A program made the position numbers and the translations under genes. Positions 23,871 to 32,935 of a DNA stretch of 64,000 nucleotides are shown here, piece by piece; position 1 is the first letter of the stretch; the number at the start of each line of letters is the position of its first letter. Source of the stretch: Epilinea sp044228875 (lineage in GTDB: Bacteria; Chloroflexota; Anaerolineae; Epilineales; Epilineaceae); NCBI GenBank assembly GCA_044228875.1, contig JBGAUA010000002.1, positions 17,062 through 81,061 of the forward strand, written 5' to 3'. The notes beneath the pieces are model-generated. The model was not told the DNA's origin, did no database searches, and saw nothing but the letters and a program-made list of their open reading frames with translations.

Positions 23871-26207
23871 TCAGTTTGCGTCGGGGACCGGGGCGCGCGG
23901 GTCCTTGCCCAGAAGCAGCCCGCTCCCGGTCAAGAGGCTGCCGAGCCCCGCTCCGGTGGCCTGACCGCGCAAGGTCAGCCGGTCGGTGCCGGCATTGACC
24001 AGCAGGAGCCCGGGCGGAATGTCCTCGGCGGAGAGCGCCCCCAGACTCCCGGCATCAGCGGCCGTGCCGCCCGGCGCGGCCGCCTGCTCCTGGAGCGCCT
24101 GCGCCAGGGGGCGCGCCACCTCGCCCAGGTTCTGGTACAAGAGCGCCGAGACCTTGAGCCCGCCGGCGCTGACGTCGGCCGGAAGCAGCTTCCGGAACGC
24201 GCCGGACGCGCGCAGGTTCACCCCGCTGGCGCGGTTGCGCAGAGCGCGATCCAGGATGCCGGTCTCGCTGGCGGCGATGAAGTAGCCGTCATCGATCAGG
24301 TAGTGGAAGGACAGCGGCAAGGCAGGCGCGGCGGCCGGCGACGCTCCGTCCCGCGGCGCGGCGGCCCGCTCGATGCGAACGCTGGATGTCAGGCGTCCAC
24401 CGACGCTGCCGGATTCGCGTGACAGGCCTGTCCCCTCCTCGGCCCGCGCTTGGGTGTCCAGGCAGTCCAGCAACTGGTCGAGCCCTTGCTGGAAGGCCGC
24501 GCCGTCCCGCAGCTTCATCGCCAGCGTCCATGCCGGGCGGGGCAGGACGGGGCCGTCCAGGGCGAAGGCGAACTCGCCGTCGGCCGCGGCGGCCATGGCC
24601 CGCAGGCTGTCCGTTGGCGAGGGGCTGCAGCGCTTCACCGCCGCATCCGTCGCCGCGTCGCCGTGGACTTCGTCCTTAATGTTCAGGAGCTGACCCAGGA
24701 TCTCCGCCGGCCGATCGGTGACGCCGGCGGCGGCCAGGTGGGCCTCCGGCGAGAAGAAGTCCAGGGCGCTCAGATCGGCCGGCTCGGCCAGCCAGGCGCT
24801 CAAGCCCTGGCGGGTCTCCGCGAAGGTCAACTCGGCACGCAGATCGACCGTGCCGCTCACCGAACGCTCGGTCACGATCAGGTGCCGGGCAGACGCGATG
24901 CCCAGAGCCAGGTGCAGGGAGGCATCGTCCGTGGGGGCCTCGACCGATGTCCGGGCGGCCATGATGCGCTCCAGATCGACGCCGATCACGGTGTTGACCC
25001 CGGCGGCATAGGCCCGGCCGAGTTCCTGCTGCAGCGCGGTTCCGGCGAAGCGCGGGCTACCGGCCGGATCGACCAGCGACGCGATTGCCTGCGCGGATGG
25101 TGACAGGACCACCCGTCCGTCGGCGATCCACACCAGGCCGGCCCGGTCAGGGTCGGTAATGGCCGTCCCGCTCGCGGCCGCCGAATCAGCGGCCTGACCT
25201 TCCGGCGACGTCTCCGGCGCGGCGGCGATCTCCTCGGCGACGGCCTGGGTCAGCGCCTGCCGATCGGTCAAGGTCCGCAGCGGCGGCAAGAGATCGCCGT
25301 CCTTGGTCGCCGCCTCCGCCAGGGTCCGCCGCAGGCCCTCGGGATCCTTGGCCTCGGCCAGGACCAGTGGGGCGCCGAACGCGCCGTTCGCATCCAGGCT
25401 AAGCGCCAGCACGATCTCGTCGCCCAAGTAGCCGCCCATCTGGGCGATCGCGGCCATGACCCGGTCCATCTCCGCCTGCGAGCGGCCCTGACCCAGGTTC
25501 TGCTCCCACCACTGCTTGAGGACGGGGCTCTCCTGGATCCGCTGCTTCAGCAAGGCGTCGGCCTGGGTCATGGTCCCGCTGAGGTTGGGCAAGGCCACGA
25601 ACAGTGCCGTGTCGGCGGGCAATGCGGCGGCCAGGACACTGTCCCGGCGCGGCTCGGGATGCGGCAGCGCGTTGAGGTCGTTGCGCAGGCGGGCCAGTTC
25701 GCCGACCAGCTGCCGCTGCCAGCTCTGGACCTGGGCCAGCACCCGGCTGGGGGTGAGGGTTCCCGTGGCCCAGCCGGTGAGGCCGAGGACCAGCAGGAAG
25801 CCAGCCGCCAGGGCCCAGGAGCGTCGCGACGGCAACCAGCCGCGCCGGTCCAGGGAGAGCAATCGCGGCTGGCTCAGGGCCGCGGCAGGACGCTGTCCGC
25901 GGGCGGCGCGGAGCACGGCCTGGCATTCGACGCAGCCCTGCATGTGATCATCGAAGAGCCGCTTCCTGGCGGGAGGCAGGGCACCGGCCAGGGCCGGACC
26001 CATCAGCTCGCGATAATCCGCGCAGCTGGAAAGGCTCAGTGATGGCTCCGCGGACGCAAGGCCGGCGTTGATTCCCTGCCAGGCGCGCCCGCGGGCCGCA
26101 GCGAAGGCGACCGGATCCGGCGTGTTGTCACGGAGCATGGCGAAGGCTTGATCCAGACGCGCCTCAGTCTCGTCGGCGGCGCCATTGGGCGGGTTGTTGA
26201 CGGTCAT
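23871..26207 (-). CDS. membrane anti-sigma-like protein with zinc-finger N-terminus and DUF3352 exterior
   Basis: A 778-residue protein. Residues about 60-97 resemble an anti-sigma zinc finger (C62, then HMQGCVEC at the end). A single membrane helix spans about 131-150. The exterior half contains the DUF3352 signature, FVALPNLSGTMTQADALLKQRIQESP, and a second similar block. The start overlaps the ECF sigma gene stop as ATGA, which is the standard arrangement for a sigma/anti-sigma pair. Inference: it holds the sigma factor at the membrane and senses an envelope signal through DUF3352, a domain of unknown function. Confidence 0.78.
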   Translation of the reverse strand: MTVNNPPNGAADETEARLDQAFAMLRDNTPDPVAFAAARGRAWQGINAGLASAEPSLSLSSCADYRELMGPALAGALPPARKRLFDDHMQGCVECQAVLRAARGQRPAAALSQPRLLSLDRRGWLPSRRSWALAAGFLLVLGLTGWATGTLTPSRVLAQVQSWQRQLVGELARLRNDLNALPHPEPRRDSVLAAALPADTALFVALPNLSGTMTQADALLKQRIQESPVLKQWWEQNLGQGRSQAEMDRVMAAIAQMGGYLGDEIVLALSLDANGAFGAPLVLAEAKDPEGLRRTLAEAATKDGDLLPPLRTLTDRQALTQAVAEEIAAAPETSPEGQAADSAAASGTAITDPDRAGLVWIADGRVVLSPSAQAIASLVDPAGSPRFAGTALQQELGRAYAAGVNTVIGVDLERIMAARTSVEAPTDDASLHLALGIASARHLIVTERSVSGTVDLRAELTFAETRQGLSAWLAEPADLSALDFFSPEAHLAAAGVTDRPAEILGQLLNIKDEVHGDAATDAAVKRCSPSPTDSLRAMAAAADGEFAFALDGPVLPRPAWTLAMKLRDGAAFQQGLDQLLDCLDTQARAEEGTGLSRESGSVGGRLTSSVRIERAAAPRDGASPAAAPALPLSFHYLIDDGYFIAASETGILDRALRNRASGVNLRASGAFRKLLPADVSAGGLKVSALLYQNLGEVARPLAQALQEQAAAPGGTAADAGSLGALSAEDIPPGLLLVNAGTDRLTLRGQATGAGLGSLLTGSGLLLGKDPRAPVPDAN

Positions 26208-26794
26208 GATCGGTCTCCCTTGGGGCTCATGCGCTCGCGCAGGGTCTGGCGGGCGCGGTACAGGGTTACGGCGACGGTGTTCTCAGAACTGCCGATGCGC
26301 GCGGCGACTTCCTGGTTGCTCAGCTCTTCCAGGTAACGCAAGGCCACCATCTCCGCCGCGCGCGGGTTCAGTCCGGCCAGACCGGCTCGCAGCCAGTCGG
26401 CCAGATCCTCATCGTGGAGCGAAGCGTCTGCCGTTGCACCGCCGGAACCCTGCGGCTCGGCCAGGGACTCGGCCGGCCGCCGGGCACGTGCGCGAAGCAG
26501 GTCCAACGCTGCGTTGACCGCAGCGCGATGCAGGTAGGGACCGACATCCTGGTCGGCCAGACCGGCCAGGTTGTCCGGGCGCTGCAACAGGCGCATGAAG
26601 ACACTCTGCAGCACATCCTCAGCGTCTTCGAGGCTGCCCGTCACCCGAAGGGCGGCGCTCAGCATCCGGTCCGCATGAACTTGGAACAGGTCAGCGATGG
26701 CCGCCGAGAGCAGGCTCGGTTCGGCGAGGCGGGTGGTCGAGGGCAGTACGCTCATGCTGCGTCTAGCGTACATCGCCAGGCTGGCTGACTGCAA
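26204..26794 (-). CDS. ECF-type RNA polymerase sigma factor
   Basis: Region 2 is visible as ADLFQVHADRMLSAALRVTGSLEDAEDVLQSVFMRLL, and region 4 as LNPRAAEMVALRYLEELSNQEVAARIGSSENTVAVTLYRARQTLRE with its helix-turn-helix. I chose TTG at 26794 because AGGAGG lies 5 bases upstream; the frame opens to 26815, and ATGs at 26770 and 26755 are alternatives. The downstream membrane protein is its likely anti-sigma factor. Target genes are unknown. Confidence 0.88.
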   Translation of the reverse strand: MQSASLAMYARRSMSVLPSTTRLAEPSLLSAAIADLFQVHADRMLSAALRVTGSLEDAEDVLQSVFMRLLQRPDNLAGLADQDVGPYLHRAAVNAALDLLRARARRPAESLAEPQGSGGATADASLHDEDLADWLRAGLAGLNPRAAEMVALRYLEELSNQEVAARIGSSENTVAVTLYRARQTLRERMSPKGDRS

Positions 26795-26905
26795 CAGTAC
26801 CTCCTGAGCGACCACGCCGCCTGCCGGCGAATCCGATAGGCTCTCTGGTATCGCGGTCGATCATCATAACCAACGCCCTTTCCGCCGGTCGCATTAACAA
26901 GCGGG

Positions 26906-26911
26906 TATAAT
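26906..26911 (+). promoter_or_regulatory. -10 box giving a leaderless transcript
   Basis: A perfect TATAAT ends 7 bases before the ATG at 26919. A transcript from it would begin at or next to the start codon, and no ribosome site exists. The -35 region is weak. Confidence 0.6.
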
Positions 26912-26918
26912 CCCGGTC

Positions 26919-27917
26919 ATGTCGACAACCCTGGACGGAGAGCGCCTGTATCTGGGAACCCAGGCCGGGCTGCTCGTCCTGGATCTGGGCCCGGAGGGCT
27001 GGCAGCGCGGCGAGGTGCTCTGGCGCGACCGGCGTGTGCTGGCCCTGGCCGTTGACCCCTTCCTGCCGGAACGCCTCCATGCCGTGGTCGAGAACGACGG
27101 CTTGTATCGCTCCGAGGACGGCGGGCGCAGTTGGGAGCGCTATCGCACGGGCGACTTCCAGGTGTTGGCGCTCAGCCCTGATCGACCAGAGGTCGTCTAC
27201 GCCGGCAGCGAGCCCCCCGAGGTCTATCGTTCCATCGATTCGGGGGGCTTGTGGACGGCCATGCGGCTGACCGGTCATCGCGAACGACCCGCTGGCGATG
27301 CCTGCACGCCCTGGCGGGTGCGGGCCCTGGTCTTCGATCCGGCCCGCCGCTCCAGTCTCTACGTGGGTGTCGAGGGTGGCGGGCTCATTCGGACCCACGA
27401 CGGCGGCCGGGAGTGGATCGAGTTGACCGCTCGCGGGCTCCCCATCGAGATCAAGAGCCTGCTGCCCACGCCCGAGCCGAAGGAGGCCTTGTTCGCCGGG
27501 ACGGCCAAGGGCCTTTACTGTTCCTTGGATGAGGGCTTCAGCTGGGCAGCCGATGGGATCGGGATGGCCGAGCCGGAAGTGCTGGCCCTGGCCCATACAG
27601 GCGAAGGGCTGCTGGCAGCCGCGCATCCGCGCGGCGCCGACGACCAGGCCTGGGGAACCCTGCCCGCCAGACTCTATCGCCGTCCGTTCGGCTCGGCGCG
27701 TTGGTGGCAGGTATCGGAACCACTGGACGGGGCCGTACACGGATTCACCACCCATTCCGATGGACGGCGGGTCTACGCCGGAACGACCGGCGGTACCATC
27801 TGGGCCAGCCGCGACGCGGGGCTTACCTGGCGGACCATCGCGCGCGGGTTGCCGCCTATCCACGGCCTGGCGCTGGATACCAGGGCGACGGCTCGATCCG
27901 GTGGTGACGCGGTCTGA
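26919..27917 (+). CDS. cytoplasmic Asp-box beta-propeller protein
   Basis: A 332-residue protein with several Asp-box motifs (SEDGGRSW, SIDSGGLW, THDGGREW, SLDEGFSW, SRDAGLTW), each near the end of a blade-like repeat of about 45-60 residues starting YVG, YAGS, FAGT. It lacks a signal peptide, unlike the exported Asp-box protein at 12429, so it should be cytoplasmic. No catalytic residues are recognised. It is divergent from the ECF sigma gene and preceded by a leaderless-type promoter. Confidence 0.75.
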   Translation: MSTTLDGERLYLGTQAGLLVLDLGPEGWQRGEVLWRDRRVLALAVDPFLPERLHAVVENDGLYRSEDGGRSWERYRTGDFQVLALSPDRPEVVYAGSEPPEVYRSIDSGGLWTAMRLTGHRERPAGDACTPWRVRALVFDPARRSSLYVGVEGGGLIRTHDGGREWIELTARGLPIEIKSLLPTPEPKEALFAGTAKGLYCSLDEGFSWAADGIGMAEPEVLALAHTGEGLLAAAHPRGADDQAWGTLPARLYRRPFGSARWWQVSEPLDGAVHGFTTHSDGRRVYAGTTGGTIWASRDAGLTWRTIARGLPPIHGLALDTRATARSGGDAV

Positions 27918-27931
27918 GCGGATGGCGCGGC

Positions 27932-28243
27932 TCAGGCCAGCAGGTCCTCCGCGTCCACACTGTACACCTGCTGCGGCAGCGGCAGGTACTCAGGGAACTT
28001 CTGCAGGATGTGCTGCGGCGTCGAGAAGGTGACCCAGTCGAACCCGCCCAGGTAGACGGTGAAGCCGCTCTGGGTGATGTCTCCCGACACGATTTCATCG
28101 GAGCCGAAGAGCCGGACCTTGATCTTGCGGCGCTCGATCTCGACGATCTCAGCCATCGGCAGTCCGCGGGAGATGCGCTGCGCGCTGTCTGCGCGGTCCT
28201 CGGTCAAGGCTTGCGGCGGGATATGCGGCCACTTGAAGAACAC
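27932..28243 (-). CDS. small protein of unknown function
   Basis: A 103-residue soluble protein I do not recognise. Core features are alternating beta-type segments (IVEIERRKIKVRLFGSDE, SGFTVYLGGFDWVTF) and an acidic C-terminus. GTG at 28243 is chosen because GAGGAG lies 7 bases upstream; the frame is open to 28324 and an ATG is at 28156. It converges with the Asp-box gene. Real expression is plausible, not proven. Confidence 0.5.
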   Translation of the reverse strand: MFFKWPHIPPQALTEDRADSAQRISRGLPMAEIVEIERRKIKVRLFGSDEIVSGDITQSGFTVYLGGFDWVTFSTPQHILQKFPEYLPLPQQVYSVDAEDLLA

Positions 28244-28392
28244 GTGCTTCTCCTCGGGTCCAGGCACCAGGACGGAGCGCGCTCGCGCGGCCGCGCCTCC
28301 GTGTCGCCAAGCATGACGTGCCAAAGCGAACCCTAATCATAGACAGGCATCTCCGGCTTGCCAAAGAAGCGGCGCCTGTCCGTTGGCTTCGG

Positions 28393-29568
28393 CTAGGTCT
28401 GGCCCGGCCCCAGACCGCGCCAGGGACCATCGTCGTCGCTCTTGCGCCGGCCTCGTCCGGCCACGGCGAGCTTGCGGTCCAGGGCGTGCAGACCGCGCTT
28501 GACGCGGGCCAGGCGGTCGCGTGTCCAGCGCAGAGCCCGCTGCGAGGGTGACCAATGCCGGTCATGCGGGCCGAAGCTCCACTCCACGAGGCAGGCGCCC
28601 CAGGTCAACCCGCCCCCGAACCCCACGAAGACGATGTGGTCGCCGGCCCGGATGCGCCCCTCGGCGAGGGCGTCCACCAGAGCCAGGGGGATGCTCGCCG
28701 CCGAGGTATTGCCGAAGCGGTGGACGTTGGAGTAGATGCGACCCGGGGCGAAGCCCAATTGCTTGGCCGCCACCTCCAGGATACGCGTGTTGGCCTGGTG
28801 CGGGACGATCAGGTCGATGTCGGAGAGCTGAAGGCCGGCCATCTCGGTGACCTCCTTCGTCGCTTCGCTCATGATCCGCGTGGCGAAGCGGAAGACCTGC
28901 TGCCCGTTCATCGTCATCGACGTCCCGCCGCGCGCCACCGTGTCCTGGGTGATGGGCAGCCGCGTGCCCAGACCCACCATCAGGAGGTCGCCGCCGGAGC
29001 CGTCCGAGCCCAGCTTGCTCGAGAGGACCCCGCCGGGCCGGTCGGAGGCCTCGAGCACCACCGCGCCGGCTCCGTCGCCGAAAAGGACGCAGGTGGAGCG
29101 GTCGCTCCAGTTCATCACCCTGGACATCGATTCCGCCCCGATGACCAGGATCCGCTCGTATAGGCCGCCCTTGATCAGGCCCGCCGCCACGCTGACCGCG
29201 TAGACGAAACCGGAGCAGGCGGTGTTCAGGTCGAAGGCGGCCGCCTTGCTCGCACCCAGGCCGTCCTGGATGAGGCTCGCCGTGTTGGGCATCAGGTAGT
29301 CCGGCGTGGACGTGGCGCAGATCACCAGGTCCAGCATCGACGGGTCCAGGTTGGCCGTTTTCAGTGCACGACGCCCCGCGTGGATGGCCATCGTGGAGGT
29401 GAATTCCCCCTCCTCGGCGATGCGCCGTTCCACAATGCCGGTCCGCTCCCGGATCCAAGCATCAGACGTGGGCAGGATCTGCGACAGATCCTGGTTGGTC
29501 ACCGCCCGCGCCGGGACATGGGCGCCCCAGCCGGTGATATGGGCGTAGCGGCCGCCGGATTCGGACAT
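28393..29568 (-). CDS. fabH: 3-oxoacyl-ACP synthase III with basic C-terminal extension
   Basis: KAS III condenses acyl-CoA with malonyl-ACP to begin fatty acid synthesis. The catalytic Cys is C118 in NTACSGFVYA; the His and Asn sites are in PHQANTRI and NTSAAS. The FabH domain ends at about residue 335 with GGLTWGACLVEW. A further 55 residues, rich in Arg and Lys (RALRWTRDRLARVKRGLHA), are not part of the usual family. It follows fabF by 5 bases. The initiator CoA preference cannot be read from sequence. Confidence 0.93.
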   Translation of the reverse strand: MSESGGRYAHITGWGAHVPARAVTNQDLSQILPTSDAWIRERTGIVERRIAEEGEFTSTMAIHAGRRALKTANLDPSMLDLVICATSTPDYLMPNTASLIQDGLGASKAAAFDLNTACSGFVYAVSVAAGLIKGGLYERILVIGAESMSRVMNWSDRSTCVLFGDGAGAVVLEASDRPGGVLSSKLGSDGSGGDLLMVGLGTRLPITQDTVARGGTSMTMNGQQVFRFATRIMSEATKEVTEMAGLQLSDIDLIVPHQANTRILEVAAKQLGFAPGRIYSNVHRFGNTSAASIPLALVDALAEGRIRAGDHIVFVGFGGGLTWGACLVEWSFGPHDRHWSPSQRALRWTRDRLARVKRGLHALDRKLAVAGRGRRKSDDDGPWRGLGPGQT

Positions 29569-29573
29569 GTCGG

Positions 29574-30848
29574 CTACAGGTCTCGTCGTAGCAGCAGCGC
29601 GGCGTTGTGCCCGCCAAAGCCCATTGAGTTGGACAGCGCCACGCGGACCCCCCCGGCCGGCCGGCGGGCCACGAGCGGCACGTAGTCCAGGTCGCAGTCA
29701 GGATCAGGCGTGATCAGGTTGATGGTGGGCAGGATGATGCCTTCCTGCAGCGACAGGCAGCAGACGGCGGCCTCGACAGCGCCGCCGGCGCCCAGAAGGT
29801 GCCCGATCATGCTCTTGATCGAGCTCATGGGCACGTCACCGGCGCGCCCGCCCATGAGTTGCTTCATCGCCCGGGTCTCCACCGCGTCGTTGAGCGGCGT
29901 GGACGTGCCGTGGGCGTTGATGTAGTCGATGTCCGCGACGGTCAGACCGGCCTGTTCCAAGGCCGCCTGGGCAGCCCGGATCATGCCCTCGCCGCTCTCC
30001 AGGGGTGCCGTGGCATGCCCCGCGTCGGCCGCGCAGCCATAACCCACCAACTCGGCGTAGATGCGCACCCCGCGAGCCTGGGCCTGCTCCAGGCGCTCCA
30101 GGACGAGCACGCCGGCGCCTTCGCCGATCACGAAGCCGTCGCGTTCCAGATCGAAGGGCCGGCTGGCCAGCTGCGGATCGCCCGACCACTTGGACAGGGC
30201 GCCCATGTTGCTGAAGCCGGCCACCGCCAAGGGCACGATGCCGGCCTCCGAGCCGCCGGCGACCATGATGTCGGCCGCGCCTCGCCGGATGGCCTCCGCC
30301 GCCTCGCCGATAGCGTTGGCCCCCGAGGCGCAGGCGGAAAGGTGGGCCATGTTGGGTCCCTTCAGGCCATGCTGGATGGCCACCATGCCGGGGACGGAAT
30401 CGGCCAGGAGCATCGGGATCGTGAAGGGGCTGACCCGGCGTGGGCCGCGCGCGTTCATGACGTCGTTCTGCTCCACCACGGTGCCGATGCCGCCGACGCC
30501 GCTACCGACGTAGACGCCGGCCCGCTCGGCGGGCGCCGCTCCCGTCAGCTTGCCGTCCTCGCCCAGGAGGCCGGCGTCCAACATGGCCTCGTGGGCCGCG
30601 ACCACCGCCAATTGGGTGACCCGGTCCATGCGTCTCGCCTCGCGGGGGCTGATGATCGGGCTGGGGTCAAACCCCTTGACCTCGGCCGCCGTGGTGGCCT
30701 CGAAGCCCATGCCCACGGCATCGAAGTGGGTGATGGGAGCGAGTCCGGAGCGGCCGGCGACGAGCGCCTCCCAACTGGCACGGCGGTCCAGGCCAACCGG
30801 CGTCACCAGGCCCAGTCCGGTGACCACGACGCGTACAGGGCTGTTCAT
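29574..30848 (-). CDS. fabF: 3-oxoacyl-ACP synthase II
   Basis: KAS II elongates acyl-ACP by condensation with malonyl-ACP. The 424-residue chain has the Cys-His-His triad: C173 in SACASGANAI, then NAHGTSTPLND and IGHLLGAGG. N-terminal VVVTGLGLVTPVG and C-terminal SNSMGFGGHNAALL are classic. It is the first gene of the fabF-fabH pair. A perfect 8-base hairpin at 30876-30896 lies in its leader. Confidence 0.97.
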   Translation of the reverse strand: MNSPVRVVVTGLGLVTPVGLDRRASWEALVAGRSGLAPITHFDAVGMGFEATTAAEVKGFDPSPIISPREARRMDRVTQLAVVAAHEAMLDAGLLGEDGKLTGAAPAERAGVYVGSGVGGIGTVVEQNDVMNARGPRRVSPFTIPMLLADSVPGMVAIQHGLKGPNMAHLSACASGANAIGEAAEAIRRGAADIMVAGGSEAGIVPLAVAGFSNMGALSKWSGDPQLASRPFDLERDGFVIGEGAGVLVLERLEQAQARGVRIYAELVGYGCAADAGHATAPLESGEGMIRAAQAALEQAGLTVADIDYINAHGTSTPLNDAVETRAMKQLMGGRAGDVPMSSIKSMIGHLLGAGGAVEAAVCCLSLQEGIILPTINLITPDPDCDLDYVPLVARRPAGGVRVALSNSMGFGGHNAALLLRRDL

Positions 30849-30875
30849 GGAAGGTGCTGCGCCTCATGATGTGGG

Positions 30876-30896
30876 CTTCGGCGTAGGGCGCCGAAG
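30876..30896 (-). promoter_or_regulatory. leader hairpin upstream of fabF
   Basis: Arms 30876-30883 and 30889-30896 pair perfectly over 8 bases around a 5-base loop. It lies between a possible -10 box (TATACT at 30939-30934 on the minus strand) and the fabF start. It could be a regulatory leader element or the end of a divergent signal; function is a guess. Confidence 0.4.
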
Positions 30897-30995
30897 GGGC
30901 TGATGGGCGGAAACGCGGATAGACGGATCAACAAGTATATCACTCGGAACGAGATGCGGCGGATCGGGTTGCGGGGCTGCGTGCGCCCAGCTGTG

Positions 30996-32531
30996 CTAGC
31001 GGATGGCGTTCGTGTCCGGAAGGCGGCATTCGCAGGCTTCCCGCCGGGCCCCATCGCTCCGCTGCATGCCGCCGTCGTAGGCCGTGGGCGAGCCCCAAGC
31101 GGTCCATCCGCCCATGGAGAACGGGGAATCGCCGGCGGCGGCCAGCCACTCGCCGTCATGGAGCCGGGCGATGTGCAGATGGGTGGCGGTGGACACGCCG
31201 CCCTCGCAGCTGGGATGCCCCATCCGGTCGCCGACGCGCAGCCGGCTGCCCGGCGCGACACGGCCTTCGGCGGCAAGGTGCAGGTACATGACCACCGGCC
31301 CCGTCTCGCGCAGCCCGTCGCTGTCCAGGTCGAGGAAGAGCTGGCCCGTCTCGCCCTCCAGCGCCATCCCATCGGCTACCGCCGTCACCCAGGCCGACGA
31401 CGCATAGCAACCTCCGGCCACCTCGTCCGGTACGAAATCCAGGGCGGCCCAGGCGCTGCCATCGGCCCAACCGCCGTGCGGGCCGCCGGTCATCCACCAG
31501 GTCTCGCCGGCCGGCCAGGGAAGCGCGAGGGGAGGGAATGCGAGGCTCGTCGCCGCCGGCGCCATCCGGATGCCGGCCCAGGCATCCCCGAAGAGACTGT
31601 CGTAGGCGGCCTTGAACGCCGCCTGCGCCTCCGGCAGTTCGGCCTCGGTGGACAGGAGGCCGATCGCGCGGTCCACCGCGAAGCTGCCGGCGTTCAGGCC
31701 CTCCGGCGCCCCCAGCCGCAGCCCGTCCTTGAGGGTCATGACGCGGTTGTTGCGCGTGCGCAGATCGTAGTAGCCGCCGTTCAAGCGGTCGGCCAACCAG
31801 CTGAGCTGCCGCCACAGCCCGGCGCGGGCGCTGTCCTCCATCCCCGCGGGATAGCCGTCGAGGGTAGCGCGCGGCTGCCGGCCGCTGACCTGGCCGCTCC
31901 GGGCCTCCACGAAGGCCAGGAGCACCCGTGGGCCTACAGAGAACTGCCGGCTGATGCGCTCTACCATCGCCGCCCCGTCCATGGTCAGGCCGTCCACCGT
32001 TTCCGAGTAGGACAAGAGGGGGCTGCCCTGGGCGGACAGGAAGCCGCGCAGGTCGAAGCCCACGGTTGTCGGGCCGCGCACCAGCTCGCTGTCGGGGAGC
32101 ATCGGCGTGGCCGGGCCGTCACGCTCCGGCGCCAGCTGGATGTAAATGACCTGTCCCACCTGAAGGCTGTCCGGGTCGGTGAGGCCGTTGAGGTCCATCA
32201 TGGCTTCCGGTGACAGGCCGTGTCGGGCGGCGATGCCGCTCAAGGTGTCGCCCGAGGCCACCGTGTAGGAGATCAGGGCGTCGGCGCTGTCCGCCAGGCG
32301 CTCGAGAATCACGGGCGTGGCGACCGCTGACCGACCCTCCTGGGACAGACGGTGCAGGGCCAGGCGCAGGCCGGCGACGCCGGCAGTCAGGGCCATCGCC
32401 AGGGCAACCACCCCCAGCCAGGACCATCCCGCGCCGACCCGCTGAGGGGCCCGGTTCCGGCGGGTGGGCCGCGGGGAGATGGGCGGGGCGTCGGTCGGCC
32501 CCGGCGTGGACGGCGGAAGCGGATCGTTCAT
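30996..32531 (-). CDS. LysM domain membrane-anchored M23-like peptidase
   Basis: A 511-residue protein with a Pro-rich cytoplasmic N-terminus, one membrane helix (about 33-56), a LysM repeat (YTVASGDTLSGIAARHGL to IYIQLAPE), a middle domain and a C-terminal M23/lysostaphin-like metallopeptidase domain. The latter shows MYLHLAAEGRV and ATHLHIARLHDGEW, matching the HxH zinc motif, although the first zinc His/Asp pair is not clear, so activity is uncertain. The frame extends to 32795 but ATG 32531 begins where the composition turns protein-like. Role: peptidoglycan hydrolysis or wall binding. Confidence 0.75.
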   Translation of the reverse strand: MNDPLPPSTPGPTDAPPISPRPTRRNRAPQRVGAGWSWLGVVALAMALTAGVAGLRLALHRLSQEGRSAVATPVILERLADSADALISYTVASGDTLSGIAARHGLSPEAMMDLNGLTDPDSLQVGQVIYIQLAPERDGPATPMLPDSELVRGPTTVGFDLRGFLSAQGSPLLSYSETVDGLTMDGAAMVERISRQFSVGPRVLLAFVEARSGQVSGRQPRATLDGYPAGMEDSARAGLWRQLSWLADRLNGGYYDLRTRNNRVMTLKDGLRLGAPEGLNAGSFAVDRAIGLLSTEAELPEAQAAFKAAYDSLFGDAWAGIRMAPAATSLAFPPLALPWPAGETWWMTGGPHGGWADGSAWAALDFVPDEVAGGCYASSAWVTAVADGMALEGETGQLFLDLDSDGLRETGPVVMYLHLAAEGRVAPGSRLRVGDRMGHPSCEGGVSTATHLHIARLHDGEWLAAAGDSPFSMGGWTAWGSPTAYDGGMQRSDGARREACECRLPDTNAIR

Positions 32532-32935
32532 GGCGAGCTCGGGCGGCGGGGTGGCGATGCTGACAGGGGTCGGTCGATGGGTCGAGCCCGATGGCGCGGG
32601 AGCGGGGTGCCGGCGGGCAATTGTAGACGAGGGCCGGCGTGTCGGGACGAATCGACGGCGGCGAGCACGCGTGTCGTCACGAGTTCTGGGCCAGTTGTCC
32701 ACAGACTTGTGCACAACCAGGGGTCGCGGTGTCCGGACGGGAGGCACCACAAGCGGTGGTAGGGACGCGGCCGACGCTCCGCCGACCTCGATCACGACGG
32801 CTTGCGGCGCGCCGGAGGCTCGTGGTAAGGTCTAGCAGTCGCTGGCCACCTGATCGCTTGGAGACGGACCCGACGTTGTTCGTTTGGCGGCCGCTGGCCC
32901 GTAGCGGTGGCTCGATCGAGTTGAGGACCCCCATC
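32532..32935. other. divergent intergenic region
   Basis: About 400 bases between the LysM/M23 gene and the pentapeptide gene. Apart from the inverted repeat at 32694-32717 I see no gene or strong promoter. Open frames crossing it on both strands look like out-of-frame readings. Confidence 0.5.
32694..32717. repeat. imperfect inverted repeat with DnaA-box-like arms
   Basis: GTTGTCCACA (32694-32703) and TGTGCACAAC (32708-32717) form an inverted repeat with 9 of 10 positions paired and a 4-base spacer. TTGTCCACA differs from the DnaA-box consensus TTATCCACA at one position; the other arm at two. It lies between divergent genes and could be an operator. Confidence 0.6.

Noticed and set aside
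32694..32717. Replication origin
   Set aside because: Only two imperfect boxes are present, with no AT-rich unwinding region and no dnaA, dnaN or gyrase genes nearby.
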